DNA of 64,000 nt from Jeotgalibacillus soli (GTDB lineage Bacteria; Bacillota; Bacilli; Bacillales; Jeotgalibacillaceae), in contig NZ_JXRP01000014.1 of assembly GCF_000829435.1 (NCBI RefSeq), positions 1 to 64,000 on the forward strand, read 5' to 3'. Every line of letters starts with the position of its first letter. The stretch's first letter is position 1. The notes beneath the pieces are model-generated. The model was not told where the DNA came from. It searched no databases and saw only the letters and a program-made list of their open reading frames with translations. Positions 1-8,395 of this stretch are shown here, in pieces. Position numbers and translations under genes: made by a program.

Positions 1-192
1 TTCTACTCCTTCAATCAGCTGAATTTCAAAGCCAGCTTCTTTTAGATTCGATTCAATTTTATTAAGATAGCCTGATTTTTTAATCGATTCTCCTCCGATA
101 ACGATCGTAGCTTTTTGACCTTCAAGATCTTTCAGTGCTTCAATCGATCCTTCTCCATAAAATACGTCTCTAGGTATTGTAAAACGATTCAT
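1..192 (-). CDS. Iron-containing alcohol dehydrogenase, N-terminal part
   Basis: The gene runs leftward off the window; only the first 64 codons are present. The start ATG is at 192-190. The protein opens MNRFTIPRDVFYGEGSIEAL and continues into a stretch with KATIVIGGESIKKSGYL, the usual N-terminal NAD(P)-binding opening of iron-dependent group III alcohol dehydrogenases (Fe-ADH, butanol dehydrogenase type). These cytoplasmic enzymes interconvert alcohols and aldehydes. The metal-binding His and Asp residues lie in the missing C-terminal half, so substrate class cannot be judged. It is divergent from the HxlR regulator at 372, which is probably its regulator (inference from position). Confidence 0.8.
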   Translation of the reverse strand, partial: MNRFTIPRDVFYGEGSIEALKDLEGQKATIVIGGESIKKSGYLNKIESNLKEAGFEIQLIEGVE

Positions 193-371
193 ATGTTTAA
201 AACTCCTTTTCTAAAATGTAATAAGTTACTTGTGATTCTTTATAAGTTTCGTGTCTCATATATGTTCAATCAATACAATCTATCATACATACTAGGATTA
301 TATTATGTAAGTAGGCACTAATTTTTGTTATAGTATCATAAAGTAGACTAATGGATGAGGAGCGGTTTGGA

Positions 372-1049
372 ATGACAACAAAATCATTAACCAAAAAAAT
401 AAATAACCCTTATTATGAAAAAGAATTAACCCTTTCTGTCATTGAAGGGAAATATAAATTGATCATTTTATGCAACCTTGGATTAAAGGGAGCAAAACGA
501 TTTACTGAGCTGAAAAACCTAATTCCCAATATTACTCAGCAAATGTTAACGAATCAATTAAGAGAGTTTGAGAAAAATGGGCTGGTTCATAGGGAAGTAT
601 TTAAGGTGGTGCCGCCGAAAGTGGAATATTCATTAACGGAGCTGGGGAAAAGCCTGTTGCCGGTATTAAAAAAACTGGATGAATGGGGGAAGAATAAACT
701 GACACCAGTAAAAGATAAGACGTTTTATTGTGAAAAAGAACTAACATTATCAGTAATAGAGGGGAAATGGAAGCTCCTCATTTTGTGCCATTTGGGATTA
801 AAGGGGACAAAGCGCTTTTCGGAGCTGAAGAAACTAATCCCGAAGGTTACACAAAAAATGCTGACAAACCAGCTGAGAGAATTAGAGGGCAGCGGATTGG
901 TACACCGCGAAGTTTACCCTGTTATCCCCCCTAAGGTAGAGTATTCTCTTACAGAAACAGGGCAGAGCTTAATGCCCGTCCTAGAACAGCTTGAAGAGTG
1001 GGGAAGGAACTATGGAAAGAATATTAAGAAAAAAGAGCAAATCGTATGA
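372..1049 (+). CDS. Tandem-duplicated HxlR-family transcriptional regulator
   Basis: A 225-residue protein made of two HxlR-type winged-helix domains in series, roughly residues 12-108 and 117-215. Each copy has the family pattern: [12 protein letters not shown], then ILC-LGLKG-KRF-ELK, then the recognition region [10 protein letters not shown], and the wing with VHREV and [11 protein letters not shown]. Single-domain HxlR proteins are about 110 residues and act as dimers, so this may be a covalent pseudo-dimer. The start at 372 is chosen because AGGAG at 358-362 lies 9 bases upstream; the in-frame ATG at 351 has no Shine-Dalgarno. The family often senses aldehydes or redox stress; the divergent alcohol dehydrogenase is a plausible target. 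Confidence 0.88.
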   Translation: MTTKSLTKKINNPYYEKELTLSVIEGKYKLIILCNLGLKGAKRFTELKNLIPNITQQMLTNQLREFEKNGLVHREVFKVVPPKVEYSLTELGKSLLPVLKKLDEWGKNKLTPVKDKTFYCEKELTLSVIEGKWKLLILCHLGLKGTKRFSELKKLIPKVTQKMLTNQLRELEGSGLVHREVYPVIPPKVEYSLTETGQSLMPVLEQLEEWGRNYGKNIKKKEQIV

Positions 1050-1092
1050 TAGGGAATAGCAGGATTTAAATAATGGTGAGCAGGTGACGAAA

Positions 1093-1377
1093 ATGGAAGC
1101 AAAACTAGATCAATATATTCAACGCTACCAGCATGAGAAGGACAAGGAAGCTCTTCAGTATTTGAAAGAACAGTGCTGGCCAATCGTGGAAGGTCTGATC
1201 ATAGAATTAACGAAGGAGAAATACCCGGAAAAAGATGATCTGTTGCGGGAAAAAGGAATGAAACGTTTCCCTTTCATCATGAGCAAATATCAGGTAGAGG
1301 TTCAACTTCCGATCGAAACCTTTCTGCGAAATACCTACCGATTTTATTTTCAGCAGGTGCTTAGAAAACAAGGATGA
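1093..1377 (+). CDS. Small hypothetical protein
   Basis: A 94-residue soluble protein rich in Lys, Glu and Tyr, predicted by eye to be largely helical, with no signal peptide or membrane segment. I do not recognise the family. The stretch LPIETFLRNTYRFYFQQVL near the C-terminus is weakly like helical segments of sigma-like proteins, but this is only an impression. The start ATG at 1093 has AGGTG at 1082-1086; a GTG at 1084 in the same frame is possible but its spacing to GGTGAG is too short. It follows the HxlR gene by about 40 bases and could be cotranscribed with it. Confidence 0.6.
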   Translation: MEAKLDQYIQRYQHEKDKEALQYLKEQCWPIVEGLIIELTKEKYPEKDDLLREKGMKRFPFIMSKYQVEVQLPIETFLRNTYRFYFQQVLRKQG

Positions 1378-1424
1378 TTCATGTTTTAACATGCATAATA
1401 ACTGGTATCCTATCAAAAATAAAA

Positions 1425-1461
1425 GGCTCAAGCATTGTTCGAACTAAACAATGCTTGAGCC
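1425..1461. terminator. Bidirectional rho-independent terminator
   Basis: Perfect 15-bp stem, GGCTCAAGCATTGTT with its complement at 1447-1461, loop of 7. A-rich sequence on the left and T-rich on the right let it serve both the rightward small gene and leftward salA. Confidence 0.85.
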
Positions 1462-1469
1462 ATTTTCAT

Positions 1470-2534
1470 TTATACTTTCTCAGCTTCCATTTTAAATGAG
1501 ATATCCTCGGCTAATAATGAAAATACTTCGCTAATATATGATTCTTCATCAAACACAGAGGTTACTTTATTTTCCTTAGGTGAAGCAAAGGGAATGGTAG
1601 CAATCACTTGGCTATCAAGCTCTGTGGCTAAAGCATCACCGCCGCCTCGACCGAATAGATAGTTCTTTGAGCCGTCCTGTTCCTCGTAAAAGGCCATGTT
1701 TTCAACGACGCCTAAAATGGTGTGTTTCGTATGCTTCGCCATTACACCGGCTCTGGAAGCGACGAATGAAGCTACATTATGAGGAGTTGTTACAATAATT
1801 TCCTCTGCTTGCGGAATCATAGCCGCAACATCAATCGCTACATCGCCAGTTCCAGGCGGTAAATCAAGAAGAAGGTAATCTAATGGTCCCCAGTGTGTAT
1901 TCACAAGAAAATTGCGAATCCATTTATTCAGCATAGGACCGCGCCACATAACAGGGTTATTATCGGCTGAGAAAAAGCCCATTGACATAACTTTTACCCC
2001 GTTGCTCACGACAGGAATTACCGTTTGATCGATCATCGTCGGTTTTTGTTTAATTTTCATCATAGCTGGAATACTGAAGCCATAAATATCGGCGTCAAGA
2101 ATACCTACTCTTTTTCCCTGACGTGCAAGTGCCACAGCAAGATTAATCGTCACTGTTGATTTACCTACGCCGCCTTTACCGCTTGTAATAGCAATAAATT
2201 TTACGCCTGAATCAGGACGCAGCATATCAGGCATACCAGTATCAGTGGTTGCTTCTTTTTTAAGTGATTTGGTTAATTCAGCGCGCTCTTCCGGTGTCAT
2301 CGTTCCAAAGGTAAGGGAAACAGATGTGGCTCCCGCATCTATTATGGCTTGCTCGACGTCGTCATGGATTTTTGCTTTCAATGGACAGCCTGAGATGGTT
2401 AATACCACTTCTAGTTCAACATTTGTGCCCTCAATAGCAATGTTGCGCACCATGTTTAGTTCCACGACGCTCTTATGCAGTTCAGGATCCTCTACATGTT
2501 TTAAAGCCTCTAGTATTTTTTCTTTTGTTAGCAT
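1470..2534 (-). CDS. salA: Mrp/NBP35-family P-loop ATPase, SalA type
   Basis: A 354-residue cytoplasmic protein. Residues about 1-85 form a DUF59/MIP18 domain (ILEALKHVEDPEL, SGCPLKAK). The ATPase domain follows, with the deviant Walker A SGKGGVGKST, DADIYGFS, and LLLDLPPGTGDVAIDV. The CxxC pair used by Fe-S carrying Mrp/ApbC proteins is absent, which matches B. subtilis SalA, a regulator that indirectly derepresses protease genes, rather than an Fe-S scaffold. The ATG at 2534 is chosen; a TTG directly before it (2537) is also possible. The Shine-Dalgarno AGGGG is at 2544-2548. It is separated from yrhD by a terminator, so it has its own transcript. Confidence 0.88.
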   Translation of the reverse strand: MLTKEKILEALKHVEDPELHKSVVELNMVRNIAIEGTNVELEVVLTISGCPLKAKIHDDVEQAIIDAGATSVSLTFGTMTPEERAELTKSLKKEATTDTGMPDMLRPDSGVKFIAITSGKGGVGKSTVTINLAVALARQGKRVGILDADIYGFSIPAMMKIKQKPTMIDQTVIPVVSNGVKVMSMGFFSADNNPVMWRGPMLNKWIRNFLVNTHWGPLDYLLLDLPPGTGDVAIDVAAMIPQAEEIIVTTPHNVASFVASRAGVMAKHTKHTILGVVENMAFYEEQDGSKNYLFGRGGGDALATELDSQVIATIPFASPKENKVTSVFDEESYISEVFSLLAEDISFKMEAEKV

Positions 2535-2579
2535 CAAATGACGCCCCTTTCAAAATGATCAGCATAATGATATTCATAA

Positions 2580-2613
2580 ATATATCCTAAAAACCGAAGT
2601 TTTTAGGATATAT
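2580..2613 (-). terminator. Terminator of the yrhE-yrhD operon
   Basis: A 15-bp perfect stem (2580-2594 with 2599-2613). Read on the minus strand the loop is TTCG closed by C-G, an exceptionally stable tetraloop, which shows the minus strand is the RNA strand. Only a weak T-tract (TTTATG) follows. Confidence 0.6.
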
Positions 2614-2623
2614 CAGGTGCTTA

Positions 2624-3100
2624 TTATTTTAGTTCTTTACCCATGCCCTTTAGGAAATGAATTCCAAATCCAATGGCACGGTTTGCATCAGGATCCTTCA
2701 ATACTTTCAAGAGATCCATTACGCCTATTTGTTTCTCGCTTTGTACGAATTCTTCACCATGCTGTAAGCCTGAAACCACACTGCCAACGAGCTTCGTTGT
2801 CACTTCGGCATCGACATTCGTTAATATACCAGCGGCGCCCATTAAATTGTTAATCATATTGGTAATCGGTTCACGGCCCACTTGATCAACAGCAATTTTT
2901 GCGATTTTTTCCTTTGATTGAAGCATCGAGCTTGCTGCCTCTAAAGCGCCTGAATTATTCAATTCACGAATAATATCAAGTGTCTTCGTTAATGCATCGT
3001 CATTTTGAGCTAGAAGAGCGGTTAATTCTTCTAGCTTTTGCTGTTTTATTTGTTCTTCAGTTTGTGCGTTTTTTTTGATCATTGTAATCGGTAATGCCAT
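2624..3100 (-). CDS. yrhD: DUF1641 protein of the formate dehydrogenase operon
   Basis: A 158-residue soluble protein of the DUF1641 family, as in B. subtilis YrhD. It begins 15 bases after the end of the formate dehydrogenase gene on the same strand, the same order as yrhE-yrhD. Features include a Lys/Gln/Glu-rich helical N-terminus, then DIIRELNNSGALEAA and a C-terminal VMDLLKVLKDPDANRAIGFG. No catalytic residues are recognisable. Its function is not established; constant pairing with this formate dehydrogenase class suggests a small partner subunit or assembly/electron-transfer factor (inference). A Shine-Dalgarno (GGAGGATC) precedes the ATG at 3100. Confidence 0.88.
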   Translation of the reverse strand: MALPITMIKKNAQTEEQIKQQKLEELTALLAQNDDALTKTLDIIRELNNSGALEAASSMLQSKEKIAKIAVDQVGREPITNMINNLMGAAGILTNVDAEVTTKLVGSVVSGLQHGEEFVQSEKQIGVMDLLKVLKDPDANRAIGFGIHFLKGMGKELK

Positions 3101-3115
3101 TGATAGATCCTCCTA

Positions 3116-6052
3116 TCATTTATCCGTTAAATGTACATATCCTGGACGATTCCATTTTCGTTCAACTTCAACCCCGTTTTGCGGGTAGCGTTTTTTGCTG
3201 CGCGGACTTGTAGCAGGAATCTTAATTTCACCGTCGACATTAATTAATTCCATACGGACCTTCGTTTGCTTATATGCAGGTGTATTAGTACGTGTATCTA
3301 CTGCTGGTCCTGTTAAGAAATTAATCGCTTTTTCTCTGTCTACAGAGTTCATAGGAAGGAATAATTCCTTCTCTTTGACGCGATCGGTAACGATAACGTT
3401 CAATTTAAGTGCTCCAAAAGGTGAGATGAGGCGGACCAAAGAACCGTCTTTTACACCACGTTCTTTTGCCAATGCTGGTGAAACCTCAACGAATACATCA
3501 GGCACCTTTTTTTGAATCCCTTTTGACTTGTTTGTCATATTTCCTTCATGGAAATGCTCCAATATACGGCCATTGTTAATGTTAAGATCGAACTCTTCAG
3601 GGAATTCAGCAGGCAGAACCCAATCTGAAAGGGCGAAGCGTGCTTTTTTATCAGCAAAGTTGAATCCATCTTCATAAAGAAGCGGAGTGCTTTTGCCGTC
3701 CAAGCTGCCCCAAAGGAAGCTGTTCCAGCCTTCAAGTACTTCATAATTTGCTTCACCAAATATTGGAGAAAGACTCGCCATTTCTGCAAAGATTTCACTT
3801 GGATGTGAGTAATTCCAGTCTGCACCCATACGGTTTGCAATATCCTGGACAATTCTCCAGTCAGCTTTTGATTCCCCAGTAGTAGGAAGAGCTTGATACA
3901 AACGCTGAACGCGGCGCTCCGTATTGGTAAACGTTCCGTCTTTTTCTAAAGAAGGAGCAGCTGGAAGAATGACATCTGCATATTGGGCTGTCTTCGATAG
4001 GAATATATCTTGAACGACAAGGAAGTCAAGGCTTGAAAGAACATCATGAACATGGTTTGCGTTAGAATCAACCAATGCCATATCTTCTCCTACGATGTAC
4101 ATCCCTTTCATCTCACCCTTATCAATGGCATGCAGCATTTGAATATTATCTTTACCAGGCTTGCCGCTGATAGGCACGCCGTATGCTTTTTCAAACTTCG
4201 TACGAGCAATGTCATCTGTAATATGCTGATAGCCAGGCAGCCAACCAGGAAGAGATCCCATATCACAAGCGCCTTGCACGTTGTTATGCCCGCGAAGAGG
4301 ATAGGCACCAGCACCCGGACGGCGATAGTTGCCTGTTGCTAGAAGTAAATTCGAAATAGCAGCAGACGTGTCGCTTCCGCCTGTATTTTGTGTAACACCC
4401 ATTCCCCAAAGAATACAAGTTCCGTCAGCATCACGGATCATTTTTGCCACTTCAATCATCGTTTCTTTCTTAATACCTGTAATTTCTTCTGCATATTCTA
4501 GTGTGTATTTATCTAACACTTGCTTAAAGTCTTCAAGATATAAAACATTTTCATCAATAAATTTTTGATCATGCCAGCCGTTATCGAACATGTATTTCGT
4601 AACTGCCATTAACCAAACCTGGTCTGTCCCTTGTTTTGGACTCATGAAAATATCAGAACGCTCGGCCATTTCATTTTTTCGCAAGTCAGAAACAATTAGT
4701 TTTTGACCATGCAATTTATGAGCGCGTTTCACGCGAGTAGCAAGTACAGGGTGACCTTCAGCAGGGTTTGCTCCTACAATAATAACGAGACCAGCTGCTG
4801 CAATATCTTTAATCGTTCCGGCATCACCGCCCATACCTACTGTACGGAATAAACCGTCTGTTGCAGGGGATTGGCAATAACGGGAACAGTTATCTACATT
4901 GTTTGTTCCAAATACTTGACGTGCTAATTTTTGGATCACATAGTTTTCTTCATTCGTAATTTTTGAAGAAGAAATGAAGCCTAGTGCATCGCTGCCGTAT
5001 TCATTTTTGATCCCGCCCAATTTACTTGCTACTAGATCAAGTGCTTCATCCCATGTAGACTCAATGAATTCTCCATTTTTACGGATTAAAGGCATTGTCA
5101 GGCGTTCTTCGCTGTTGACGAAATCCCAGCCGAATTTTCCTTTAACACAAGTAGAGATCGCATTAACTGGACCTTCAGAAGGTTGAACTTTTAAAATTTT
5201 TCTTCCTTTTGTCCATACATCGAATGAACAGCCAACACCGCAGAATGTACATACCGTTTTTGTCTTTTTCGTACGGGTCTCACGCATAGCAGCTTCTACT
5301 TCAGAGACTGCAAAAATACCGGAGTAGCTTGGCTCTACTTTTTTAACTAGCTCTACCATTGGCTCAAGAAGATCCGGTTTGATCGCCGTCATAAAACCAG
5401 CTTCACCCAGCATAGATTTTTCCATCAGTGCATTACATGGGCAAACCGTGACACATTGCCCGCAGCTGACACAAGAGGAATTGTCAATGGAAGTTCCGTC
5501 ATCCCAGACAACGCGCGGACGATCTGCTTCCCAGTCAATCGAAAGTGTTTCATTTACTTGAAGATTTTGGCATACCTCAACACATTGTCCGCAAGCGATG
5601 CATTGATTAGGATCATAGCGATAAAATGGGTGAGACATATCTACTTCTGTAGGATCCACTTTTGGTTTGTATTCGTATTTTTGATGCTCAATTTCCATCA
5701 TTTCTGCCGTATTATGTACCTTACAATCTCCGTTGTTATTGTCGCAAACGGTACAATAAAGCAGATGGTTTTCTAGTAACCGATCCATTGCTTCTGTTTG
5801 TGCTTCTTTTGCGCGAGTGGAAGAGAGGTCAATATTCATATTCTCTATTATCTTCGTCGAGCACGAACGAGTAAGCTTTCCATTTACCTCAACCATACAT
5901 GTATCACAGGTTTGAATAGGATCAACCTCTGGAACATAGCAAATTTGAGGGTGTGCGATCTCATTTTGATTGATCACTTCCAGGATCGTTGCACCAACCG
6001 GAGCTTCATACGATTGTCCATTAATCAGGACATTAACTGTTTTGTTGTCCAT
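3116..6052 (-). CDS. yrhE: Formate dehydrogenase alpha subunit (Mo-bisMGD, Cys type)
   Basis: A 978-residue cytoplasmic molybdoenzyme, close to the 980 of B. subtilis YrhE. Domains in order: plant-type 2Fe-2S (Cys 38, 49, 52, 64); NuoG-type cluster (His/Cys near 96-110); two 4Fe-4S ferredoxin motifs (Cys 151/154/157/161 and 194/197/200/204); molybdopterin domain with its own 4Fe-4S (Cys 268, 271, 275, 302); C-terminal MGD-binding domain. The catalytic position is Cys393 in DNCSRYCQSP, so selenocysteine is not used. The residue after it is Gln, where E. coli FdhF has His. The start at 6052 has AAGGAAGG upstream; a 15-codon upstream extension lacks support. Expected to oxidise formate to CO2. 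Confidence 0.92.
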   Translation of the reverse strand: MDNKTVNVLINGQSYEAPVGATILEVINQNEIAHPQICYVPEVDPIQTCDTCMVEVNGKLTRSCSTKIIENMNIDLSSTRAKEAQTEAMDRLLENHLLYCTVCDNNNGDCKVHNTAEMMEIEHQKYEYKPKVDPTEVDMSHPFYRYDPNQCIACGQCVEVCQNLQVNETLSIDWEADRPRVVWDDGTSIDNSSCVSCGQCVTVCPCNALMEKSMLGEAGFMTAIKPDLLEPMVELVKKVEPSYSGIFAVSEVEAAMRETRTKKTKTVCTFCGVGCSFDVWTKGRKILKVQPSEGPVNAISTCVKGKFGWDFVNSEERLTMPLIRKNGEFIESTWDEALDLVASKLGGIKNEYGSDALGFISSSKITNEENYVIQKLARQVFGTNNVDNCSRYCQSPATDGLFRTVGMGGDAGTIKDIAAAGLVIIVGANPAEGHPVLATRVKRAHKLHGQKLIVSDLRKNEMAERSDIFMSPKQGTDQVWLMAVTKYMFDNGWHDQKFIDENVLYLEDFKQVLDKYTLEYAEEITGIKKETMIEVAKMIRDADGTCILWGMGVTQNTGGSDTSAAISNLLLATGNYRRPGAGAYPLRGHNNVQGACDMGSLPGWLPGYQHITDDIARTKFEKAYGVPISGKPGKDNIQMLHAIDKGEMKGMYIVGEDMALVDSNANHVHDVLSSLDFLVVQDIFLSKTAQYADVILPAAPSLEKDGTFTNTERRVQRLYQALPTTGESKADWRIVQDIANRMGADWNYSHPSEIFAEMASLSPIFGEANYEVLEGWNSFLWGSLDGKSTPLLYEDGFNFADKKARFALSDWVLPAEFPEEFDLNINNGRILEHFHEGNMTNKSKGIQKKVPDVFVEVSPALAKERGVKDGSLVRLISPFGALKLNVIVTDRVKEKELFLPMNSVDREKAINFLTGPAVDTRTNTPAYKQTKVRMELINVDGEIKIPATSPRSKKRYPQNGVEVERKWNRPGYVHLTDK

Positions 6053-6248
6053 TACGATACCTTCCTTTCGAACATAAAAAATCCACCATGCTAACAACCT
6101 TTACTATAAAATAGAGAAAGGTGTTTTCATAGTGGAGTAGTTTAATAGCAGTTCTTACTATACGACCAGTCCAATAATTAACGATTCAAAAGTTTATAGA
6201 ATCACAACAGATAATCACTATTTTGATTCCATCTACTATAACACTCCT

Positions 6249-6277
6249 ATTATAGCGCTTACTTTACAAATAAACAA
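6249..6277 (-). promoter_or_regulatory. Candidate sigma-A promoter for yrhE
   Basis: On the minus strand TTGTTT (6272-6277), a 17-base spacer and a perfect TATAAT (6249-6254), giving a leader of about 190 bases before yrhE. The rest of the divergent 6053-6364 gap is AT-rich and holds nothing else I can name. Confidence 0.5.
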
Positions 6278-6364
6278 TAAATTCTAAATAACTATTAAGT
6301 TAAAATTATAATAATGTTACTATATTTTATGGGATCATTAAGTACGTTAATTTAATTATTGGGG

Positions 6365-6718
6365 ATGATTAGGATATCTGCTAAAATACACGGTTTCAAC
6401 GACATCATTCGAAAATTGCGAAAAGATTTATTAGGAAAAGGTCCAGAGAGAATTCATACGGTATTTGTAGAAAACATGGCGATTTCCACCTTATATGGAA
6501 ATTTAACACCGACTGAAAAATTTATCGGGCGAACAAAAGAAGGCAAGGAAATGGTTCACCTGGCAAGGACTAAATTAATTCAGGAAGTATATGCCAACAT
6601 GCCCCCTGAAGGGTTAGAAGAAATAGTAGAAGCAAAGCTCGTTCATTTGTTTTCTGACTTTAAGGTAGAGGAGGATATCGCTGTTTCTGTATTCGTATTC
6701 GACAAACCAATCGAATAA
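6365..6718 (+). CDS. yrhF: DUF2294 / MpsC-like protein next to formate dehydrogenase
   Basis: A protein of about 117 residues with the DUF2294 (MpsC-like) pattern: LRKDLLGKGPERIHTVF, GNLTPTEKFI, and a C-terminal VEEDIAVSVFVFD. It is soluble with no signal. B. subtilis has the same family (YrhF) beside yrhE-yrhD; here it lies divergently, 312 bases away. The biochemical role is not known; the related MpsC belongs to a cation-translocating system in Staphylococcus. The start is uncertain: ATG 6365 and TTG 6359 are in frame, and neither has a well-spaced Shine-Dalgarno (GGGG directly abuts the ATG). Confidence 0.75.
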   Translation: MIRISAKIHGFNDIIRKLRKDLLGKGPERIHTVFVENMAISTLYGNLTPTEKFIGRTKEGKEMVHLARTKLIQEVYANMPPEGLEEIVEAKLVHLFSDFKVEEDIAVSVFVFDKPIE

Positions 6719-6747
6719 ATAATACGGAATGTATTTAAATAAAAGTG

Positions 6748-6776
6748 TTGCGGTCTTATTTTTCTTTTGATAAAAT
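6748..6776 (+). promoter_or_regulatory. Candidate sigma-A promoter for the oxalate/formate-type transporter
   Basis: TTGCGG (6748-6753), 17-base spacer, TAAAAT (6771-6776). Transcription from here would give a leader of about 255 bases before the ATG at 7040, including the hairpin at 6906-6956. Confidence 0.5.
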
Positions 6777-6905
6777 AGGAATCGCTTACAAGTGAACTTT
6801 CTGTGAACATACAGCTAATGAAAAATAGTATTCAAGTCCTGCTCATTTTTCATTTTATAAAACATGATGATTGACGTTCCTGCAACGAAAATGTGGGAAG
6901 GTTAA

Positions 6906-6956
6906 GCAACATTTTAAAGAGCTTATGACAATAGGCTTTTTGAATGTTGCTTTTTT
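6906..6956 (+). terminator. Attenuator-like terminator in the transporter leader
   Basis: Outer stem GCAACATT (6906-6913) with AATGTTGC (6943-6950), inner stem AAAGAGC with GCTTTTT, followed by TTTTTTATTT. It lies 83 bases before the transporter start and 188 bases after yrhF. A second 10-bp hairpin, AATGAAAAAT/ATTTTTCATT (6817-6826 and 6845-6854), lies upstream and could be the end of the yrhF transcript. Confidence 0.7.
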
Positions 6957-7039
6957 ATTTGAAGTTTTTGCAGCTGGATGATATGCCCCGAGCATTGCAG
7001 AATGGTTTGAAAAGCAAGATAAAAGGGGGAAGCTATAGT

Positions 7040-8302
7040 ATGAAAAAGGGAAAGAATCGCTGGTTAATCGCTTTATCTGCAGTGGGAATCCATCTTTCAA
7101 TTGGATCTGTTTATGCATGGAGTAACTTTACGAATCCATTGATTGAGGAATTTGGCTGGTCCAATCAGCAAGTACAGCTAACATTTAGTATCGCTATTTT
7201 ATTTTTAGGATTATCAGCAGCGTTTTTAGGTCATTTTGTGGAAAAATACGGGCCGAGAAAAGCAGGTTTACTAGCAGCAGCTTTCTTTGGCGCTGGTATT
7301 ACGGGTGCGGGATTTGCTGTTCAGTTAGGCTCTCTTCCGTTGTTATATTTATCCTATGGAGTGTTAGGTGGAATTGGTCTTGGAGTTGGATACATCGCTC
7401 CTGTCTCAACGCTAGTAAAATGGTTTCCAGATCGAAGAGGCTTAGCAACTGGGCTTGCGATCATGGGCTTTGGGTTTGCTGCCGCAATTAGCAGCCCGAT
7501 TATGGATATGCTGATTAAATCTGTTGGTATTGCGAGTACGTTTTACATACTAGGTATCTCATACTTTATCGTTATGCTATTCTCTTCTCTTTACTTGGCA
7601 AAGCCGGAAGAAGGCTGGCTGCCTGAAGGCTTTAAAGATAAAGTGAACAGTGGAAAAGTTAAGTTGAAACAAGATTTAGCGCAATTAACAGCTAATGAGG
7701 CGGTCAAAACAAAACGTTTTTATTACCTTTGGATTATGCTTTTCATTAACATTACATGCGGGATTGCCATTTTATCAGCAGCTAAACCGCTTGCTGAAGA
7801 AACCATTGGGCTTTCGACAGCTGAAGCTGCTGCTCTAGTTGGTGTTTTAGGGATTTTTAACGGACTTGGACGAATCGGCTGGGCTTCCGTTTCTGATTAT
7901 ATTGGCCGTACAAATACGTACACTACATTCTTTGTCTTGCAAATCGGCTTATTTTTTATGCTTCCACAAACGAGTACAGCACTATTGTTTCAAGTAATGC
8001 TAGCTGTTATCTATACATGCTACGGTGGAGGATTTGCTTCAATTCCAGCATTTATTGGAGATATTTTTGGAACAAAGCAGCTTGGCGCCATTCATGGCTA
8101 TATTTTAACAGCATGGGCAGCTGCAGGGCTTGCAGGTCCTTTGTTTGCCGCTTGGGTTAAAGATACGACAGGTACGTACGCAGCTAGCTTAACCGTATTT
8201 GGTGGATTATTTATCGCAGCATTAATTGTCTCAATTTTAATCCGATTCGATATTAAACGCTTGTCGGAAAAACAAAAACAAGAAGAAAAATTAGCGTCGT
8301 AA
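7040..8302 (+). CDS. OFA-family MFS transporter (oxalate/formate antiporter type)
   Basis: A 420-residue membrane protein with 12 predicted helices in two halves of six. The opening WLIALSAVGIHLSIGSVYAW and NFTNPLIEEFGWS, together with GLGVGYIAPVSTLVKWFPDRRGLATGLAIMGFG, are hallmarks of the oxalate:formate antiporter (OFA) family. The start ATG 7040 is preceded by AAAGGGGGA with good spacing; the longer in-frame opening at 6944 lies inside the terminator hairpin and is not credible. Its place beside the formate dehydrogenase genes suggests formate or a related small carboxylate as substrate (inference). It likely has its own regulated leader. Confidence 0.88.
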   Translation: MKKGKNRWLIALSAVGIHLSIGSVYAWSNFTNPLIEEFGWSNQQVQLTFSIAILFLGLSAAFLGHFVEKYGPRKAGLLAAAFFGAGITGAGFAVQLGSLPLLYLSYGVLGGIGLGVGYIAPVSTLVKWFPDRRGLATGLAIMGFGFAAAISSPIMDMLIKSVGIASTFYILGISYFIVMLFSSLYLAKPEEGWLPEGFKDKVNSGKVKLKQDLAQLTANEAVKTKRFYYLWIMLFINITCGIAILSAAKPLAEETIGLSTAEAAALVGVLGIFNGLGRIGWASVSDYIGRTNTYTTFFVLQIGLFFMLPQTSTALLFQVMLAVIYTCYGGGFASIPAFIGDIFGTKQLGAIHGYILTAWAAAGLAGPLFAAWVKDTTGTYAASLTVFGGLFIAALIVSILIRFDIKRLSEKQKQEEKLAS

Positions 8303-8328
8303 TTTTGTTTATAACATTATTAGCATAT

Positions 8329-8386
8329 AAAAGGGGCTGTGCTCATCTGTCAATTAAAAACGATAGATGGAACAGCCCCTTTTATT
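8329..8386. terminator. Bidirectional terminator after the OFA transporter
   Basis: Stem AAAAGGGGCTGT (8329-8340) with ACAGCCCCTTTT (8372-8383), extended by CATCTGTC/GATAGATG inside, with T-rich flank on the right. Confidence 0.85.
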
Positions 8387-8395
8387 TATGAATTA

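Noticed and set aside
6944-7039. 32-codon N-terminal extension of the OFA transporter
   Set aside because: It starts within the right arm of the terminator hairpin; ATG 7040 has AAAGGGGGA at ideal distance and gives the normal family start.
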